Source: Phyllobacterium sp. 628 (GTDB lineage: Bacteria; Pseudomonadota; Alphaproteobacteria; Rhizobiales; Rhizobiaceae). Taken from it: DNA of 64,000 nucleotides. This document shows, one piece after another, positions 1 to 9,047 of the stretch. How positions within the stretch are numbered: position 1 is the stretch's first letter; each line of letters begins with the position of its first letter. The stretch is taken from the NCBI RefSeq assembly GCF_014189505.1, contig NZ_CP050301.1:2363501-2427500 (forward strand). Direction: 5' to 3'. The notes beneath the pieces are model-generated. The model was given only the letters and a program-made list of their open reading frames with translations. It searched no databases and was not told where the DNA came from. The position numbers and the translations under genes were made by a program.

Positions 1-24
1 TATTTGAAACCGTCACGAAGGCTG

Positions 25-58
25 ATCTCCCCCTTGTGGGGGAGATGTCCGACAGGAC
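25..58. repeat. Palindromic REP-like element
   Basis: A perfect 9-bp stem (ATCTCCCCC at 25-33 with GGGGGAGAT at 38-46, loop TTGT) is followed at once by a 4-bp stem (GTCC 47-50, GGAC 55-58) and a G-rich tail. Double-hairpin, C/G-rich elements of this look are common between genes in Rhizobiales. It lies just past the 3' end of rocD and could also end its transcription, although no T-run follows. A related pair of arms occurs at 8604-8783. Confidence 0.6.
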
Positions 59-80
59 AGAGGGGGGTGAAACACCCGCA

Positions 81-1292
81 TCAATTCATACTAGTCAGCA
101 CTTCATCAAACTGTTCCAGCGCCCAGTCGATTTGATCGCGCTTGATGACCAGTGGCGGAGCAATACGGATTGTATCGCCGTGAGTGTCCTTGGCGAGAAT
201 GCCGCGTTCCTTCAACTCGTAACAGAACCGGTTGGCGCCGCCAGCTTCCGGATGCAGCTCGATGGCGAGCATCAGACCGCGGCCACGCACTTCGCGAACA
301 ATATTGCTGCGGATGCCCCGGAGCTGCTGAAGGAAGTACTCGCCCTCGATGCGGGAATTCTCGATCATGTTTTCTTCGGTCAGAACGCGTAAGGCGGCGC
401 GGGCAATGGCGCAGGCGAGCGGATTGCCGCCGAACGTGCTGCCATGCTGTCCCGGCTTCAAAACGCCAAGGACGTCGCTGTTCGAAAGCACAGCCGAGAC
501 CGGATAAAAACCGCCTGACAGCGCTTTGCCGATCAGCGTCACATCCGCTTCGATGCCTTCATGCGCTTCTGCGAGCAGGGCACCTGTACGGCCAAGGCCC
601 GTCTGGATTTCATCGAGAATGAGCGTGACGTTGTTCTGAGTGCAGAGTTCGCGCACCTTGGTGAAGTAGCCTTTTGGCGGGATGATCACGCCAGCTTCGC
701 CCTGGATCGGTTCGACAAGGAATGCCACAGTATTTGGCGTCAACGCATTCGTGAACGCGTCGATATCGCCAAACGGCACGACCTTGAAGCCGGGTGCAAA
801 CGGACCGAAGTTTTCGCGCGCTGACGGATCGGTACTGAAACCGACAATGCCCATGGTGCGGCCATGAAAATTGTCCGAGCAGACGATAATCTCGGCGGCG
901 TTCTCCGGCACGCCCTTGATCTCATAGCCCCATTTGCGGACGGCTTTGATTGCTGTTTCAACAGCTTCGGCACCGCTGTTCATCGGCAGGATTTTGTGCG
1001 AGCCGGTCAGTGCAGCCAGCTCTTCGTAAAACAAAGCGAGCTGGTCGTTGCGGAAAGCACGGGAGGTCAGGGTCAGTTTGGACGCCTGTTCGGTCATTGC
1101 CGCCAGAATTTTCGGATGGCAATGACCCTGGTTGACGGCGGAATATGCTGACAGACAGTCGAGATACCGGTTTCCATCGATATCCCAGACATGCACGCCT
1201 TCACCACGCGACAGAACCACATCAAGCGGCTTGTAATTATGAGCGCCAAGACGGGACTCGGTCGAAATCAGTTGGGCGGCTGTTTGCAGCAA
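81..1292 (-). CDS. rocD: Ornithine aminotransferase
   Basis: This is a class III PLP-dependent aminotransferase of 403 residues, the normal length for ornithine--oxo-acid transaminase. It moves the delta-amino group of ornithine to 2-oxoglutarate, giving glutamate semialdehyde on the route from arginine to glutamate. Visible landmarks are the NSGAEA cofactor loop near residue 105, LILDEIQ with D227 facing the pyridine nitrogen, and IGKALSGG with the Schiff-base lysine K256. It starts at TTG, supported by a strong TAGGAGG five bases upstream. The arginase gene ends 22 bases upstream on the same strand, so the two form an operon that turns arginine into ornithine and then semialdehyde. Other class III aminotransferases are possible, but the arginase neighbour makes ornithine the likely substrate. 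Confidence 0.93.
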   Translation of the reverse strand: MLQTAAQLISTESRLGAHNYKPLDVVLSRGEGVHVWDIDGNRYLDCLSAYSAVNQGHCHPKILAAMTEQASKLTLTSRAFRNDQLALFYEELAALTGSHKILPMNSGAEAVETAIKAVRKWGYEIKGVPENAAEIIVCSDNFHGRTMGIVGFSTDPSARENFGPFAPGFKVVPFGDIDAFTNALTPNTVAFLVEPIQGEAGVIIPPKGYFTKVRELCTQNNVTLILDEIQTGLGRTGALLAEAHEGIEADVTLIGKALSGGFYPVSAVLSNSDVLGVLKPGQHGSTFGGNPLACAIARAALRVLTEENMIENSRIEGEYFLQQLRGIRSNIVREVRGRGLMLAIELHPEAGGANRFCYELKERGILAKDTHGDTIRIAPPLVIKRDQIDWALEQFDEVLTSMN

Positions 1293-1314
1293 AATATCCT
1301 CCTATTTGCCAGAT

Positions 1315-2304
1315 TTAGACGTTCAGAGTCGTGGCGCTCTGATCAGAAAGGCTGGACCGTTCAAAAACCTGGCGGCCAAACAGGCTGGCAACAAGATCGA
1401 CGAGCAGCATTGCGCTCTTGCCGCAATCATCGAGGAACGGATTGAGTTCAACGACATCAAGCGAGCCGACAACGCCGGAATCATGCAGCATTTCCATAAC
1501 GAGATGGGCTTCACGGTATGTCGCACCACCGGGAACGGGTGTGCCAACACCGGGAGCCAATGAAGGATCGATGAAATCCACATCAAAACTGACATGCAGG
1601 ATGCCATTGGCCTTCTGCACCCGCTCAATGATACGGCGCATGAGCTTTGCAACGCCGAATTCATCGATCAGGCGCATGTCGATCACATCGATGCCGCGCT
1701 GCCGCAGAAGTTTGCGTTCAACAGTATCGATGGAGCGGATGCCGAAGAGATGTAGGTTTTCGGGTTTGATCAGACCATGCGGCTCATCACCAAACACGCC
1801 TTCAAGGCCGGGTTCATTGCACAAAAGCGCTGCGGACATGCCGTGCATGTTGCCGGAAGGCGAGGTAACCGGGGTGTTGAAATCGGAATGGGCGTCGAGC
1901 CAGAGCACGAAAAGTTCGCGGTTATTCTCCTGACAGTAGCGCGCAACACCGGCAACCGAGCCCATGGACAGGGCATGATCACCGCCGAGAATGACAGGAA
2001 AACTGCCATCTTTCATCGCTTCATAGGTCTCAACGCACAGCATGCGTGACCAGGCGGCGATCTTTTCAATGTGATGAGCGAGCCCTTCAACCGGCGGGAC
2101 GGCTGGCAATGTCTGCGGCAGGCGCAGATCACCGTGATCATCGATGGGATGGCCCATTTCTTCGAGTGTGCGCACGAGGCCAGCGGTGCGGAGCGCAGCT
2201 GGTCCCATCACCGCGCCAAGACGGCCAGCGCCTTCTTCGACGGGCGCGCCGACAATCATCAGTTTTTGTTTTTGGTCGTTCTCAAAGTTGCCGAGCATGT
2301 TCAT
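1315..2304 (-). CDS. rocF: Arginase
   Basis: This is an arginase of the ureohydrolase family, cleaving arginine to ornithine and urea in the cytoplasm. The binuclear manganese motifs are all present: GGDHALSMG, LWLDAHSDFN and DVDFIDPSLAPGVGTP. The start is uncertain. The frame is open to a TTG at 2337, but an ATG at 2304 (or 2298) precedes the first conserved segment and fits family length (about 329 residues). It is the first gene of the rocF-rocD operon and is divergent from an Lrp/AsnC regulator that probably controls it. Agmatinase is a related alternative, but the partner ornithine aminotransferase favours arginase. Confidence 0.93.
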   Translation of the reverse strand: MNMLGNFENDQKQKLMIVGAPVEEGAGRLGAVMGPAALRTAGLVRTLEEMGHPIDDHGDLRLPQTLPAVPPVEGLAHHIEKIAAWSRMLCVETYEAMKDGSFPVILGGDHALSMGSVAGVARYCQENNRELFVLWLDAHSDFNTPVTSPSGNMHGMSAALLCNEPGLEGVFGDEPHGLIKPENLHLFGIRSIDTVERKLLRQRGIDVIDMRLIDEFGVAKLMRRIIERVQKANGILHVSFDVDFIDPSLAPGVGTPVPGGATYREAHLVMEMLHDSGVVGSLDVVELNPFLDDCGKSAMLLVDLVASLFGRQVFERSSLSDQSATTLNV

Positions 2305-2431
2305 CAACAAGCGCCACTTTCGCGTTTGAATGGTCAATTATGGGAGCAGCGGGATTCTGCGTAACGGCTAGTATACTGCCACCCTGGGCTGGTGACAAAT
2401 AGACAGCATCCTGATAGAAATGCGCGGCTTA

Positions 2432-2450
2432 ATGTGCATTTTGCGCACAT
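2432..2450. promoter_or_regulatory. Putative Lrp/AsnC operator between rocF and its regulator
   Basis: A perfect inverted repeat, ATGTGC (2432-2437) and GCACAT (2445-2450), with a 7-base AT-rich centre lies in the 170-bp gap between rocF and the divergent regulator gene, 24 bases before the regulator ATG. Lrp/AsnC proteins bind palindromes of about this size and usually control themselves and a divergent target. Binding is inferred from position and symmetry only. Confidence 0.45.
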
Positions 2451-2474
2451 GAATTATACAAATTGGAAATAGAT

Positions 2475-2900
2475 ATGGATGATCTTGACCGCCGGTTGTT
2501 GTCTTTGCTGCGTGACGACTGCCGCATGCCGGTTTCTTCGATGGCAACGGTTCTGGGCATTTCGCGCGCCACGGTTCGTGCCCGGGTTGACAAGCTGACG
2601 ACAGACGGCACCATTCAGGGATTTACCATCACGCTTAAAGCGGGGACCGGCGTCTATGGTGTACGGGCTATTGCGATGATCGAGGTGGCCGGGCAGGGTG
2701 CGGAAAAGGTGATCCGGCGCCTGCAGGGGTTTCCGGAAATTCGCGCGCTGCATACGACCAACGGCCGTTGGGATATTGTGGCCGAGATCGAAGTGGAGAC
2801 ACTGGAAGCTTTCGATCGGACATTGCGGGATATTCGTCATATTGACGGAATCACTTCAACCGAGACAAGTATCCTTCTGTCGACCCGCAAGAGCGGATAG
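2475..2900 (+). CDS. Lrp/AsnC family transcriptional regulator of arginine catabolism
   Basis: This is a 141-residue Lrp/AsnC protein. The N-terminal helix-turn-helix (MDDLDRRLLSLLRDD through about residue 50, with ISRATVRARVDKL as recognition part) is followed by a RAM ligand-binding domain (VYGVRAIAMIEV to the end). Such proteins form dimers and octamers and sense amino acids. It faces the rocF-rocD operon, so a role as an arginine- or ornithine-responsive activator is inferred. ATG 2475 is chosen because the conserved DDLDR segment starts there; a TTG four codons earlier is also open. Confidence 0.88.
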   Translation: MDDLDRRLLSLLRDDCRMPVSSMATVLGISRATVRARVDKLTTDGTIQGFTITLKAGTGVYGVRAIAMIEVAGQGAEKVIRRLQGFPEIRALHTTNGRWDIVAEIEVETLEAFDRTLRDIRHIDGITSTETSILLSTRKSG

Positions 2901-2927
2901 GTTTACCCTTCGAAAGGCGTGAGGCGG

Positions 2928-4331
2928 ATGCATATCCGTGAAATCCCATGGTTGGAGCCTGTTGAGGCAGCGGAGCGCTTGAAACCGCTTGGCGGACTAA
3001 GCTTTCTTGATAGTGCCATGCGTCATGATCAGCTTGGGCGCTATTCCTATGTCGCTGCCGATCCCTTCGGAAAACTCGTTGTGCAGGATGGCAAGGCGAG
3101 CTGGAATGATGAAGAGCTGGATATGCCGCCGCTGGAGGCCTTGTCATATTATCTGGATTTATATCAGCTCGATAATCAGCCTGATCTGCCACCGTTCCAA
3201 GGTGGCGCAGTTGGCTATTTTTCCTATGAATTCGGCAGGTTATTGGAACGTCTTCCTGAACCAGTGAAGCAAAAGCAGGGGAACGTTCCAGATGCCATAT
3301 GGAGCTTTTATGATGTCGTCTTTGCCTTTGATCACCTGAAACAAAAGGTCTGGCTGATATCGTCCGGCCTGCCGGAACACGCAGAAGCGGAACGGACCGC
3401 ACTGTCCATCAGGCGGGCAGATGTAATCATTGCAGAACTGGCGAAGGTGCCGAAAACGCAAAGCACGATTTTACCTCGGATTGCCCGAGATGCCTGGCAA
3501 TCCAATTTCGGCCGTGATGCTTATAAGCAAGCCGTTGCAAAGGTCGTGGAATATATTCTCGACGGCGATATTTTTCAGGCCAATATTGCCCAGCGATTTA
3601 TTGCTGAGATGCCGCAAAACTATTCGAGCTGGTCTTTCTATAAAGCTTTGCGCCGGAGAAATGCAGCCACGTTTGCCGCCTATCTCGATCATGGAGATAT
3701 CGTTGTCGCATCGAGCTCGCCGGAGCGGTTTTTGTCGGTGCGGGGACGTGATGTGGAAACACGGCCGATCAAGGGGACAGTTCCACGTTCATCTGATCCG
3801 GAAAAAGACCGAACGCTTGCGGACGCGCTGCTTGCCTCGGAGAAAGATCGCGCTGAAAATCTGATGATTGTCGATTTGATGCGCAATGACCTTTCGCACG
3901 TCTGCAATCCGCATTCAGTGCTGACGCCTGTTCTGTGCGGTCTGGAATCCTATGCCAGTGTCCACCATCTTGTATCGGTCGTTACCGGCCGTCTCGGTGA
4001 TGGGAAAGCCTTGCCGGATTTGATCAAAGCGGCATTTCCGGGCGGGTCAATCACGGGTGCGCCCAAATTGCGGGCGATGGAAATTATCACGGAGACTGAA
4101 CAGGAAGCGCGGGGTGTTTATTGCGGCTCGATCGGTTTCATCGGGTTTAATGGCAATCTTGATACGAATATCGCCATCCGAACGGTGCTGTTTCAGGGCG
4201 GTAAAGCGGTGTTTCAGGCGGGTGGCGGTATCACTGCATTGTCGGATCCATCGGCAGAATATCAGGAAACACTCGACAAGGCGGCCCGCATTTTCGATGT
4301 TTTTGCCACTGCCGGAGAAGTCCGGTCATGA
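2928..4331 (+). CDS. pabB: Aminodeoxychorismate synthase component I
   Basis: PabB adds ammonia to chorismate to give 4-amino-4-deoxychorismate for folate synthesis. The anthranilate synthase I N-terminal region (residues about 5-140) and the chorismate-binding domain (about 190-460) are both present. PIKGT carries the active-site lysine, and GGSITGAPK and YCGSIGF are family signatures. The wording of these motifs, together with the adjacent small glutaminase, favours PabB over TrpE. The start is taken at ATG 2928, nine bases past an AAAGG; a GTG at 2919 is also open. Its stop overlaps the pabA start by four bases (ATGA), so the two subunits are translationally coupled. No pabC follows. Confidence 0.93.
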   Translation: MHIREIPWLEPVEAAERLKPLGGLSFLDSAMRHDQLGRYSYVAADPFGKLVVQDGKASWNDEELDMPPLEALSYYLDLYQLDNQPDLPPFQGGAVGYFSYEFGRLLERLPEPVKQKQGNVPDAIWSFYDVVFAFDHLKQKVWLISSGLPEHAEAERTALSIRRADVIIAELAKVPKTQSTILPRIARDAWQSNFGRDAYKQAVAKVVEYILDGDIFQANIAQRFIAEMPQNYSSWSFYKALRRRNAATFAAYLDHGDIVVASSSPERFLSVRGRDVETRPIKGTVPRSSDPEKDRTLADALLASEKDRAENLMIVDLMRNDLSHVCNPHSVLTPVLCGLESYASVHHLVSVVTGRLGDGKALPDLIKAAFPGGSITGAPKLRAMEIITETEQEARGVYCGSIGFIGFNGNLDTNIAIRTVLFQGGKAVFQAGGGITALSDPSAEYQETLDKAARIFDVFATAGEVRS

Positions 4332-4930
4332 TCCTGATCATCGACAATTACGACTCCTTCGTCTTCACGGTTGCACGCTATTTTGCTGAACTTGGCGAGC
4401 AGACAAGGGTTGTGCGTAATGATGCGATTACCCCAGAGGAAATCGAGAGGGAAAAACCAGCGGCTCTGGTGATTTCACCCGGTCCTTGCGGACCACGCGA
4501 AGCCGGGCAATCACTTCCAATTATTGAAAAGTTCAGTGGCAGCATTCCCATTTTGGGCATCTGTCTGGGGCACCAATGCATTGGTGAAGCTTTTGGCGGG
4601 AAGGTTGTACGCGCGCAGGAACCCATGCATGGGCGCTCGTCGCTGATCCGGCATAATGGTACCGGCGTTTTCAAAGGCTTGCCGAGCCCATTCAAGGCGG
4701 GACGCTACCATTCGCTGATCGTTGTATCGGACGAGAGTAATGGATCGCTCGCGATCACGGCCCGCTCGGACAAGGGCGAAATCATGGGCCTCGCGCATCG
4801 AAGCCACCCGACCTACGGCGTGCAATTCCATCCAGAGTCGGTTCTGACGGAATACGGGCATGCGATGCTGGGTAATTTTCTGCGGCTCGTGCGTCAGTTC
4901 CACAACCGAACAACAACTGATTATCGTTAA
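4328..4930 (+). CDS. pabA: Aminodeoxychorismate synthase glutaminase component
   Basis: This class I glutamine amidotransferase of 200 residues supplies ammonia to PabB. The nucleophile elbow is GICLGHQC (first Cys catalytic) and the His/Glu pair is in GVQFHPESV. The N-terminal IIDNYDSFVF is typical of PabA and TrpG. In some bacteria one such subunit serves both folate and tryptophan synthesis; here the ATGA overlap with pabB supports the folate role. Confidence 0.93.
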   Translation: MILIIDNYDSFVFTVARYFAELGEQTRVVRNDAITPEEIEREKPAALVISPGPCGPREAGQSLPIIEKFSGSIPILGICLGHQCIGEAFGGKVVRAQEPMHGRSSLIRHNGTGVFKGLPSPFKAGRYHSLIVVSDESNGSLAITARSDKGEIMGLAHRSHPTYGVQFHPESVLTEYGHAMLGNFLRLVRQFHNRTTTDYR

Positions 4931-5071
4931 GCGCCGCTATTTTCGCCTCTTTGTTCGATATTGCTATTGGCTGGGAACCTATTCATCCGTTAGATACACA
5001 ATCGAAGACCGACCGGATGCACATCCGGCTTTAAAACCACCAATCCGAACACAACAGGCAGGAGACCAGCC

Positions 5072-6520
5072 ATGCTTCGCAAGACCGATTTCTATATCAA
5101 TGGAAAATGGACCGCCCCGGCCGTGGCACGCGATCTCGATGTGATCAACCCTGCCGATGAGCAGCCTTTTGCTGTCATTTCTGTGGGATCTGCTGCGGAT
5201 GTTGATGCGGCGGTTGCGGCTGCGCGTAAAGCTTTCGCAAAGTGGAGTGTAACCAGCCGGGAAGAGCGGCTTGCATGGCTGGAGCGTCTGATCGCCGTTT
5301 ATGAAGCCCGTATCAATGATATGGCGCAGGCAATCTCGTCCGAAATGGGCGCGCCGATCAAGATGGCTCTGGAAGAGCAGGCGGCTTCAGGCACCGGCCA
5401 CCTCAAAGCCTTTCTTCGCGCCCTGAAGGATTTCAAATTTGAGCGTCCGCTTGATGCGCACAACAAGAATGTGCTGATCGCCTATGAGCCCATCGGTGTT
5501 TGCGGATTGATTACGCCCTGGAACTGGCCGATGAATCAGGTCGTCCTCAAGGTTGTTCCCGCTATTGCCGCCGGTTGCACCGTTGTACTCAAGCCATCTG
5601 AAATCGCACCGATTTCCTCGATTGTCTTTGCTGAAATGATCGATGCATCCGGTCTGCCTGCCGGCGTGTTCAACATGATCAACGGCGACGGTCCATCGGT
5701 TGGCGCAGCGATGTCCGGCCATCCCGGCATTGATATGATGTCCTTCACCGGCTCAACCCGTGCGGGTATCGCTGTTACCAAGGCAGCAGCTGACACAGTC
5801 AAGCGCGTGTCGCTTGAGCTCGGCGGCAAGTCGCCCAACATCGTTTTTGCCGATAGTGATGTTGAAGCAGCAGTCAAGCGCGGCGTTCTGCATGTCTTCA
5901 ACAATACCGGCCAGTCATGCAATGCGCCCACGCGCATGCTGGTAGAGCGTTCCGTCTACGATCAGGCAACGGAAGTTGCCGCCGCGACGGCCAAGGCTAC
6001 CGTCGTCGGCGATCCATCGCAGGACGGCGACCATATGGGCCCGCTCGTTTCGGAAATGCAGTTCAACAAGGTGCAAGGTCTGATTGAACAGGGCATCAAG
6101 GAAGGCGCTCGGCTGATCGCCGGCGGCACCGGCCGTCCTGAAGGTTTCAACCGCGGTTATTTCGTTCGCCCGACTGTGTTTGCTGACGTCAATAACGACA
6201 TGACCATTGCCCGCGAGGAAATCTTTGGTCCGGTCCTTGCGATGATTCCGTTCGACACGGAAGAAGAGGCAATCGAGATCGCAAATGACACGCCATACGG
6301 GCTTGCTGCCTATATCCAATCGGGTGATCGCGAGCGCATCAAGCGCGTGTCTAAACAGCTTCGTGCCGGTATGGTTCGCATCAACGGCGCCTCGCACAAG
6401 GCAGACGCTCCTTTCGGCGGTTATAAGCAGTCGGGAATCGGCCGTGAAGGTGGGCATTGGGGCCTCGAAGATTTTCTTGAGGTCAAGGCCATCAGTGGCT
6501 GGGAAGACAGCGCTGCGTAA
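5072..6520 (+). CDS. NAD(P)-dependent aldehyde dehydrogenase family protein
   Basis: This is a full-length (482 residue) aldehyde dehydrogenase. Family marks are PWNWPMNQ, the catalytic glutamate in VSLELGGKSPN near residue 250, the catalytic cysteine in NTGQSCNAPTR near residue 285, and EEIFGPVL near residue 385. The enzyme oxidises an aldehyde to a carboxylic acid. The exact substrate cannot be read from the sequence, and the neighbours (folate genes, a magnesium channel) do not help. The ATG is preceded by AGGAGA at good spacing. It seems to be a single-gene unit. Confidence 0.9.
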   Translation: MLRKTDFYINGKWTAPAVARDLDVINPADEQPFAVISVGSAADVDAAVAAARKAFAKWSVTSREERLAWLERLIAVYEARINDMAQAISSEMGAPIKMALEEQAASGTGHLKAFLRALKDFKFERPLDAHNKNVLIAYEPIGVCGLITPWNWPMNQVVLKVVPAIAAGCTVVLKPSEIAPISSIVFAEMIDASGLPAGVFNMINGDGPSVGAAMSGHPGIDMMSFTGSTRAGIAVTKAAADTVKRVSLELGGKSPNIVFADSDVEAAVKRGVLHVFNNTGQSCNAPTRMLVERSVYDQATEVAAATAKATVVGDPSQDGDHMGPLVSEMQFNKVQGLIEQGIKEGARLIAGGTGRPEGFNRGYFVRPTVFADVNNDMTIAREEIFGPVLAMIPFDTEEEAIEIANDTPYGLAAYIQSGDRERIKRVSKQLRAGMVRINGASHKADAPFGGYKQSGIGREGGHWGLEDFLEVKAISGWEDSAA

Positions 6521-6667
6521 TCTTCCAGCCGTGTGTCATTCAATCGACGCACGGACGCGGTAACGCTCTGAATTTGCGCATAATCCGCGCAGAAATCGAT
6601 TTGGTTTCCGTGGGTTATGCGCTAACTGACGATATGCAACGCGCGTCGGGAAGGCAGGTGCGGACTG

Positions 6668-8080
6668 ATGGATGAAACAGAAACATTGCTTCCGTCCGCA
6701 CATGATGAGCGTGACGCTGACATTTATGGCGAAGACGGTGCTATCCGGTCGTCCTATCTCGCACGTGTCGGCGCCGCCATTGCGGATCGCGATGTCCTGT
6801 TTCTGCGGTCTCACGTCGCCAAGCTGCACCAATCCGAGCTTGGTCACGTTCTGGAGGCGCTGCAATCGGAGCAGCGTGCCGCACTTGTCGAACTGCTCGG
6901 TGATGAGTTCGACTTTGCCGCGCTGACCGAAGTTGATGAAGCTGTTCGTCTTGAAATCGTCGATGCGCTGCCGAATCGACAGATTGCCGAAGGTGTCCAG
7001 GATCTTGATTCCGATGACGCCGTCTACATTCTTGAAGATCTCGAGCAGGAAGACCGTGACGAGATTCTGGCGCAGTTGCCGTTCACCGAGCGGGTTCGTC
7101 TGCGCCGTTCTTTGGGCTATCCGGAAGAGACTGCCGGACGGCGTATGCAGACCGAGTTTGTTGCGGTGCCACCGTTCTGGACGGTCGGGCAGACGATAGA
7201 CTATATGCGCAACAATGCGGATCTCCCGGAATCCTTTTCGCAGATTTTTGTTATTGATCCCATGTTCCGGTTGCTTGGCGCCATTGATCTTGACCGTATC
7301 CTGCGGGCAGGCCGGGATGCAAAGATCGATGAGATCATGCACGAGACGCGCCATGCGATCCCGGCCACCATGGATCAGGAAGAAGCGGCGCAGATTTTCG
7401 AGCAGTACGATCTGCTCTCGGCCGCTGTTGTCGATGAAAACGAGCGGCTCGTTGGTGTTCTGACCATTGAGAACATCGTCGACGTTATTCAGGAAGAAGC
7501 TGAAGAAGACATCATGCGGCTCGGCGGCGTCGGCGACGAAGAACTGTCCGATTCTGTCCTGTCCACGTCACGCTCGCGTACACCATGGCTGGTGGTCAAT
7601 CTGTTTACCGCATTTCTGTCTGCTTCCATCATCGGGCTGTTTGACGGAACAATCCAGCAGATGGTGGCGCTGGCGGTTTTGATGCCGATTGTCGCCTCCA
7701 TGGGCGGCAATGCCGCGACGCAAACAATGACCGTGACCGTGCGCGCTTTGGCGACACGCGACATGGACATCTACAATGCGGGCCGCATTATTCGGCGTGA
7801 GGCGTCAGTCGGGTTGATCAACGGTTTACTGTTTGCCTTGATGATTGGATTGGTGGCGGGCCTGTGGTTTCAGAATGCCGAACTCGGCGGTATCATCGCA
7901 ACAGCCATGATTATCAACATGATGGCGGCGGCGCTTGGCGGCATCCTGATCCCGCTTCTGCTCGATAAGTTTGGCGCTGATCCTGCTATTTCTTCCGCTG
8001 TATTTGTAACAACGGTGACGGATGTTGTCGGCTTTTTCTCATTTTTGGGACTGGCGACGTGGTGGTTCGGGTTGGGCTGA
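6668..8080 (+). CDS. mgtE: Magnesium transporter MgtE
   Basis: MgtE is a magnesium channel gated by cytosolic Mg. The order is an MgtE N domain (about residues 35-150), two CBS domains (about 150-285), then five membrane helices (about 305-470). NAATQTMTVTVRA in the membrane part is characteristic of the family. Acidic residues are frequent across the N and CBS domains, as expected for Mg sensing. The length of 470 residues is normal. I see no Mg riboswitch in the 147-bp leader. Confidence 0.93.
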   Translation: MDETETLLPSAHDERDADIYGEDGAIRSSYLARVGAAIADRDVLFLRSHVAKLHQSELGHVLEALQSEQRAALVELLGDEFDFAALTEVDEAVRLEIVDALPNRQIAEGVQDLDSDDAVYILEDLEQEDRDEILAQLPFTERVRLRRSLGYPEETAGRRMQTEFVAVPPFWTVGQTIDYMRNNADLPESFSQIFVIDPMFRLLGAIDLDRILRAGRDAKIDEIMHETRHAIPATMDQEEAAQIFEQYDLLSAAVVDENERLVGVLTIENIVDVIQEEAEEDIMRLGGVGDEELSDSVLSTSRSRTPWLVVNLFTAFLSASIIGLFDGTIQQMVALAVLMPIVASMGGNAATQTMTVTVRALATRDMDIYNAGRIIRREASVGLINGLLFALMIGLVAGLWFQNAELGGIIATAMIINMMAAALGGILIPLLLDKFGADPAISSAVFVTTVTDVVGFFSFLGLATWWFGLG

Positions 8081-8207
8081 TCGCGCATTGCTTCCGACTT
8101 TTGAAACTAAAGTCTGTTTGTACTTACAAAGGTGCAATTGACTTTTACGTAATTGCATGGCCAAACATTCAAAGGAAACAATTAGAAAAAACAGAGCAGT
8201 GTCTGTC

Positions 8208-8594
8208 ATGCGCGAATATTATTCCATTACTGAGCTGACACGGGAGTTCGGCGTTTCGACGCGGACATTGCGGTTTTATGAAGATGAAGGCCTGATCCAC
8301 CCGGTTCGCCGTGGTCGTACGCGCTTGTTCCGCCCATCGGACCGGCATCTTCTCAAGCAGATTTTGCGCGGCAAGCGCCTCGGTTTTTCCATCGCCGAAA
8401 TCCATGAAATCGTGCAGATGTACCGGGACCCGCCGGGCGAAATGGGACAACTGCACCTCTTGATGAAGCGCGTGGAAGAAAAACGTGGTGACTTGCGCCA
8501 GAAGCGCCGTGATATCGAGGAAACGCTGACGGAACTCGATCAGGTTGAGGAAGCGTGTATCGAACGATTGGCTGAGCTTGGGGTTAATACCTGA
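8208..8594 (+). CDS. MerR family transcriptional regulator
   Basis: The N-terminal winged helix of a MerR protein is clear: YSITELTREFGVSTRTLRFY followed by EDEGLI, and a second part LFRPSDRHLLKQILRGKRLG. A C-terminal coiled coil (about residues 85-125) would dimerise it. No metal-binding cysteine cluster is visible, so it is not a MerR/CueR-type metal sensor; the effector is unknown. The frame is open from ATG 8157, but the conserved domain starts at ATG 8208, which is used here. No obvious target lies next to it. Confidence 0.85.
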   Translation: MREYYSITELTREFGVSTRTLRFYEDEGLIHPVRRGRTRLFRPSDRHLLKQILRGKRLGFSIAEIHEIVQMYRDPPGEMGQLHLLMKRVEEKRGDLRQKRRDIEETLTELDQVEEACIERLAELGVNT

Positions 8595-8603
8595 CTGTTA
8601 TTT

Positions 8604-8783
8604 ATCTCCCCCCTTGTGGGGAGAAAGCGATTTCAGCATCTTAGCCACTTGGCTAAGTGCTAGAAATCGCAAGAGAGGGGATTTTACGTAAACCGCAATT
8701 TCCCCCTCACTTGGATTTTCTAAGGATTTAGCAAAGAGAGGCTAAATCCAAGAAAATCCGTTCTCTCCCGCAAGGGGAGAGAT
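8604..8783. repeat. Composite palindromic intergenic element
   Basis: Several hairpins are strung together. The outer arms are a C6/G4 hairpin with loop TTGTG near 8606-8624 and CTCTCCC-GCAA-GGGGAGAG near 8763-8782. Between them are a long imperfect hairpin at 8627-8670 (GCGATTTC with GAAATCGC, inner TTAGCCA with TGGCTAA) and another at about 8712-8759 (GGATTTTCT and GGATTTAGC with GCTAAATCC and GAAAATCC). The outer arms resemble the element at 25-58. It looks like a mosaic REP element in which different hairpins sit between common arms. No protein is encoded. Confidence 0.6.
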
Positions 8784-8854
8784 AGCGGCACCATCTTCTG
8801 CAATCTTTCCGATTGGCATTAGGGCGAACCACGCACGCTGCTTGTGCCATCAAA

Positions 8855-8968
8855 TCAGGGCTTCAAAGCTTCCTGCGAGCACATGCCGATAACATCCTGC
8901 CCCTGCTAGTCATTGTCCTGACAGCGCTTGGCCATATAAACGTCGTCAAAACCTTCTTTTGTTTCCAG
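8855..8968 (-). pseudogene. Decayed 3' end of a DUF1624-type acyltransferase gene
   Basis: Read on the minus strand, these 38 codons match the last 37 residues plus stop of the intact membrane acyltransferase gene at 10560-11534 without any gap: 29 of 37 residues are identical, including DVIGMCSQEAL and the final proline-stop. An in-frame TAG at 8906-8908 replaces a proline codon. Similarity fades above 8968. The piece lies in the gap before the monooxygenase gene, so a second copy of this gene once stood here or a partial duplication took place. Confidence 0.85.
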
Positions 8969-9047
8969 CGAATCGTGCCAATGCGGGTGCCGTTCTCAAA
9001 GCCATGTTTCAGGCGGTTGTAGCCGAAATCGCCAAGGGAGTTTACGC

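Noticed and set aside
6521..6667. Magnesium riboswitch before mgtE
   Set aside because: The leader has no M-box-like conserved segments, and such elements are not typical of this order.
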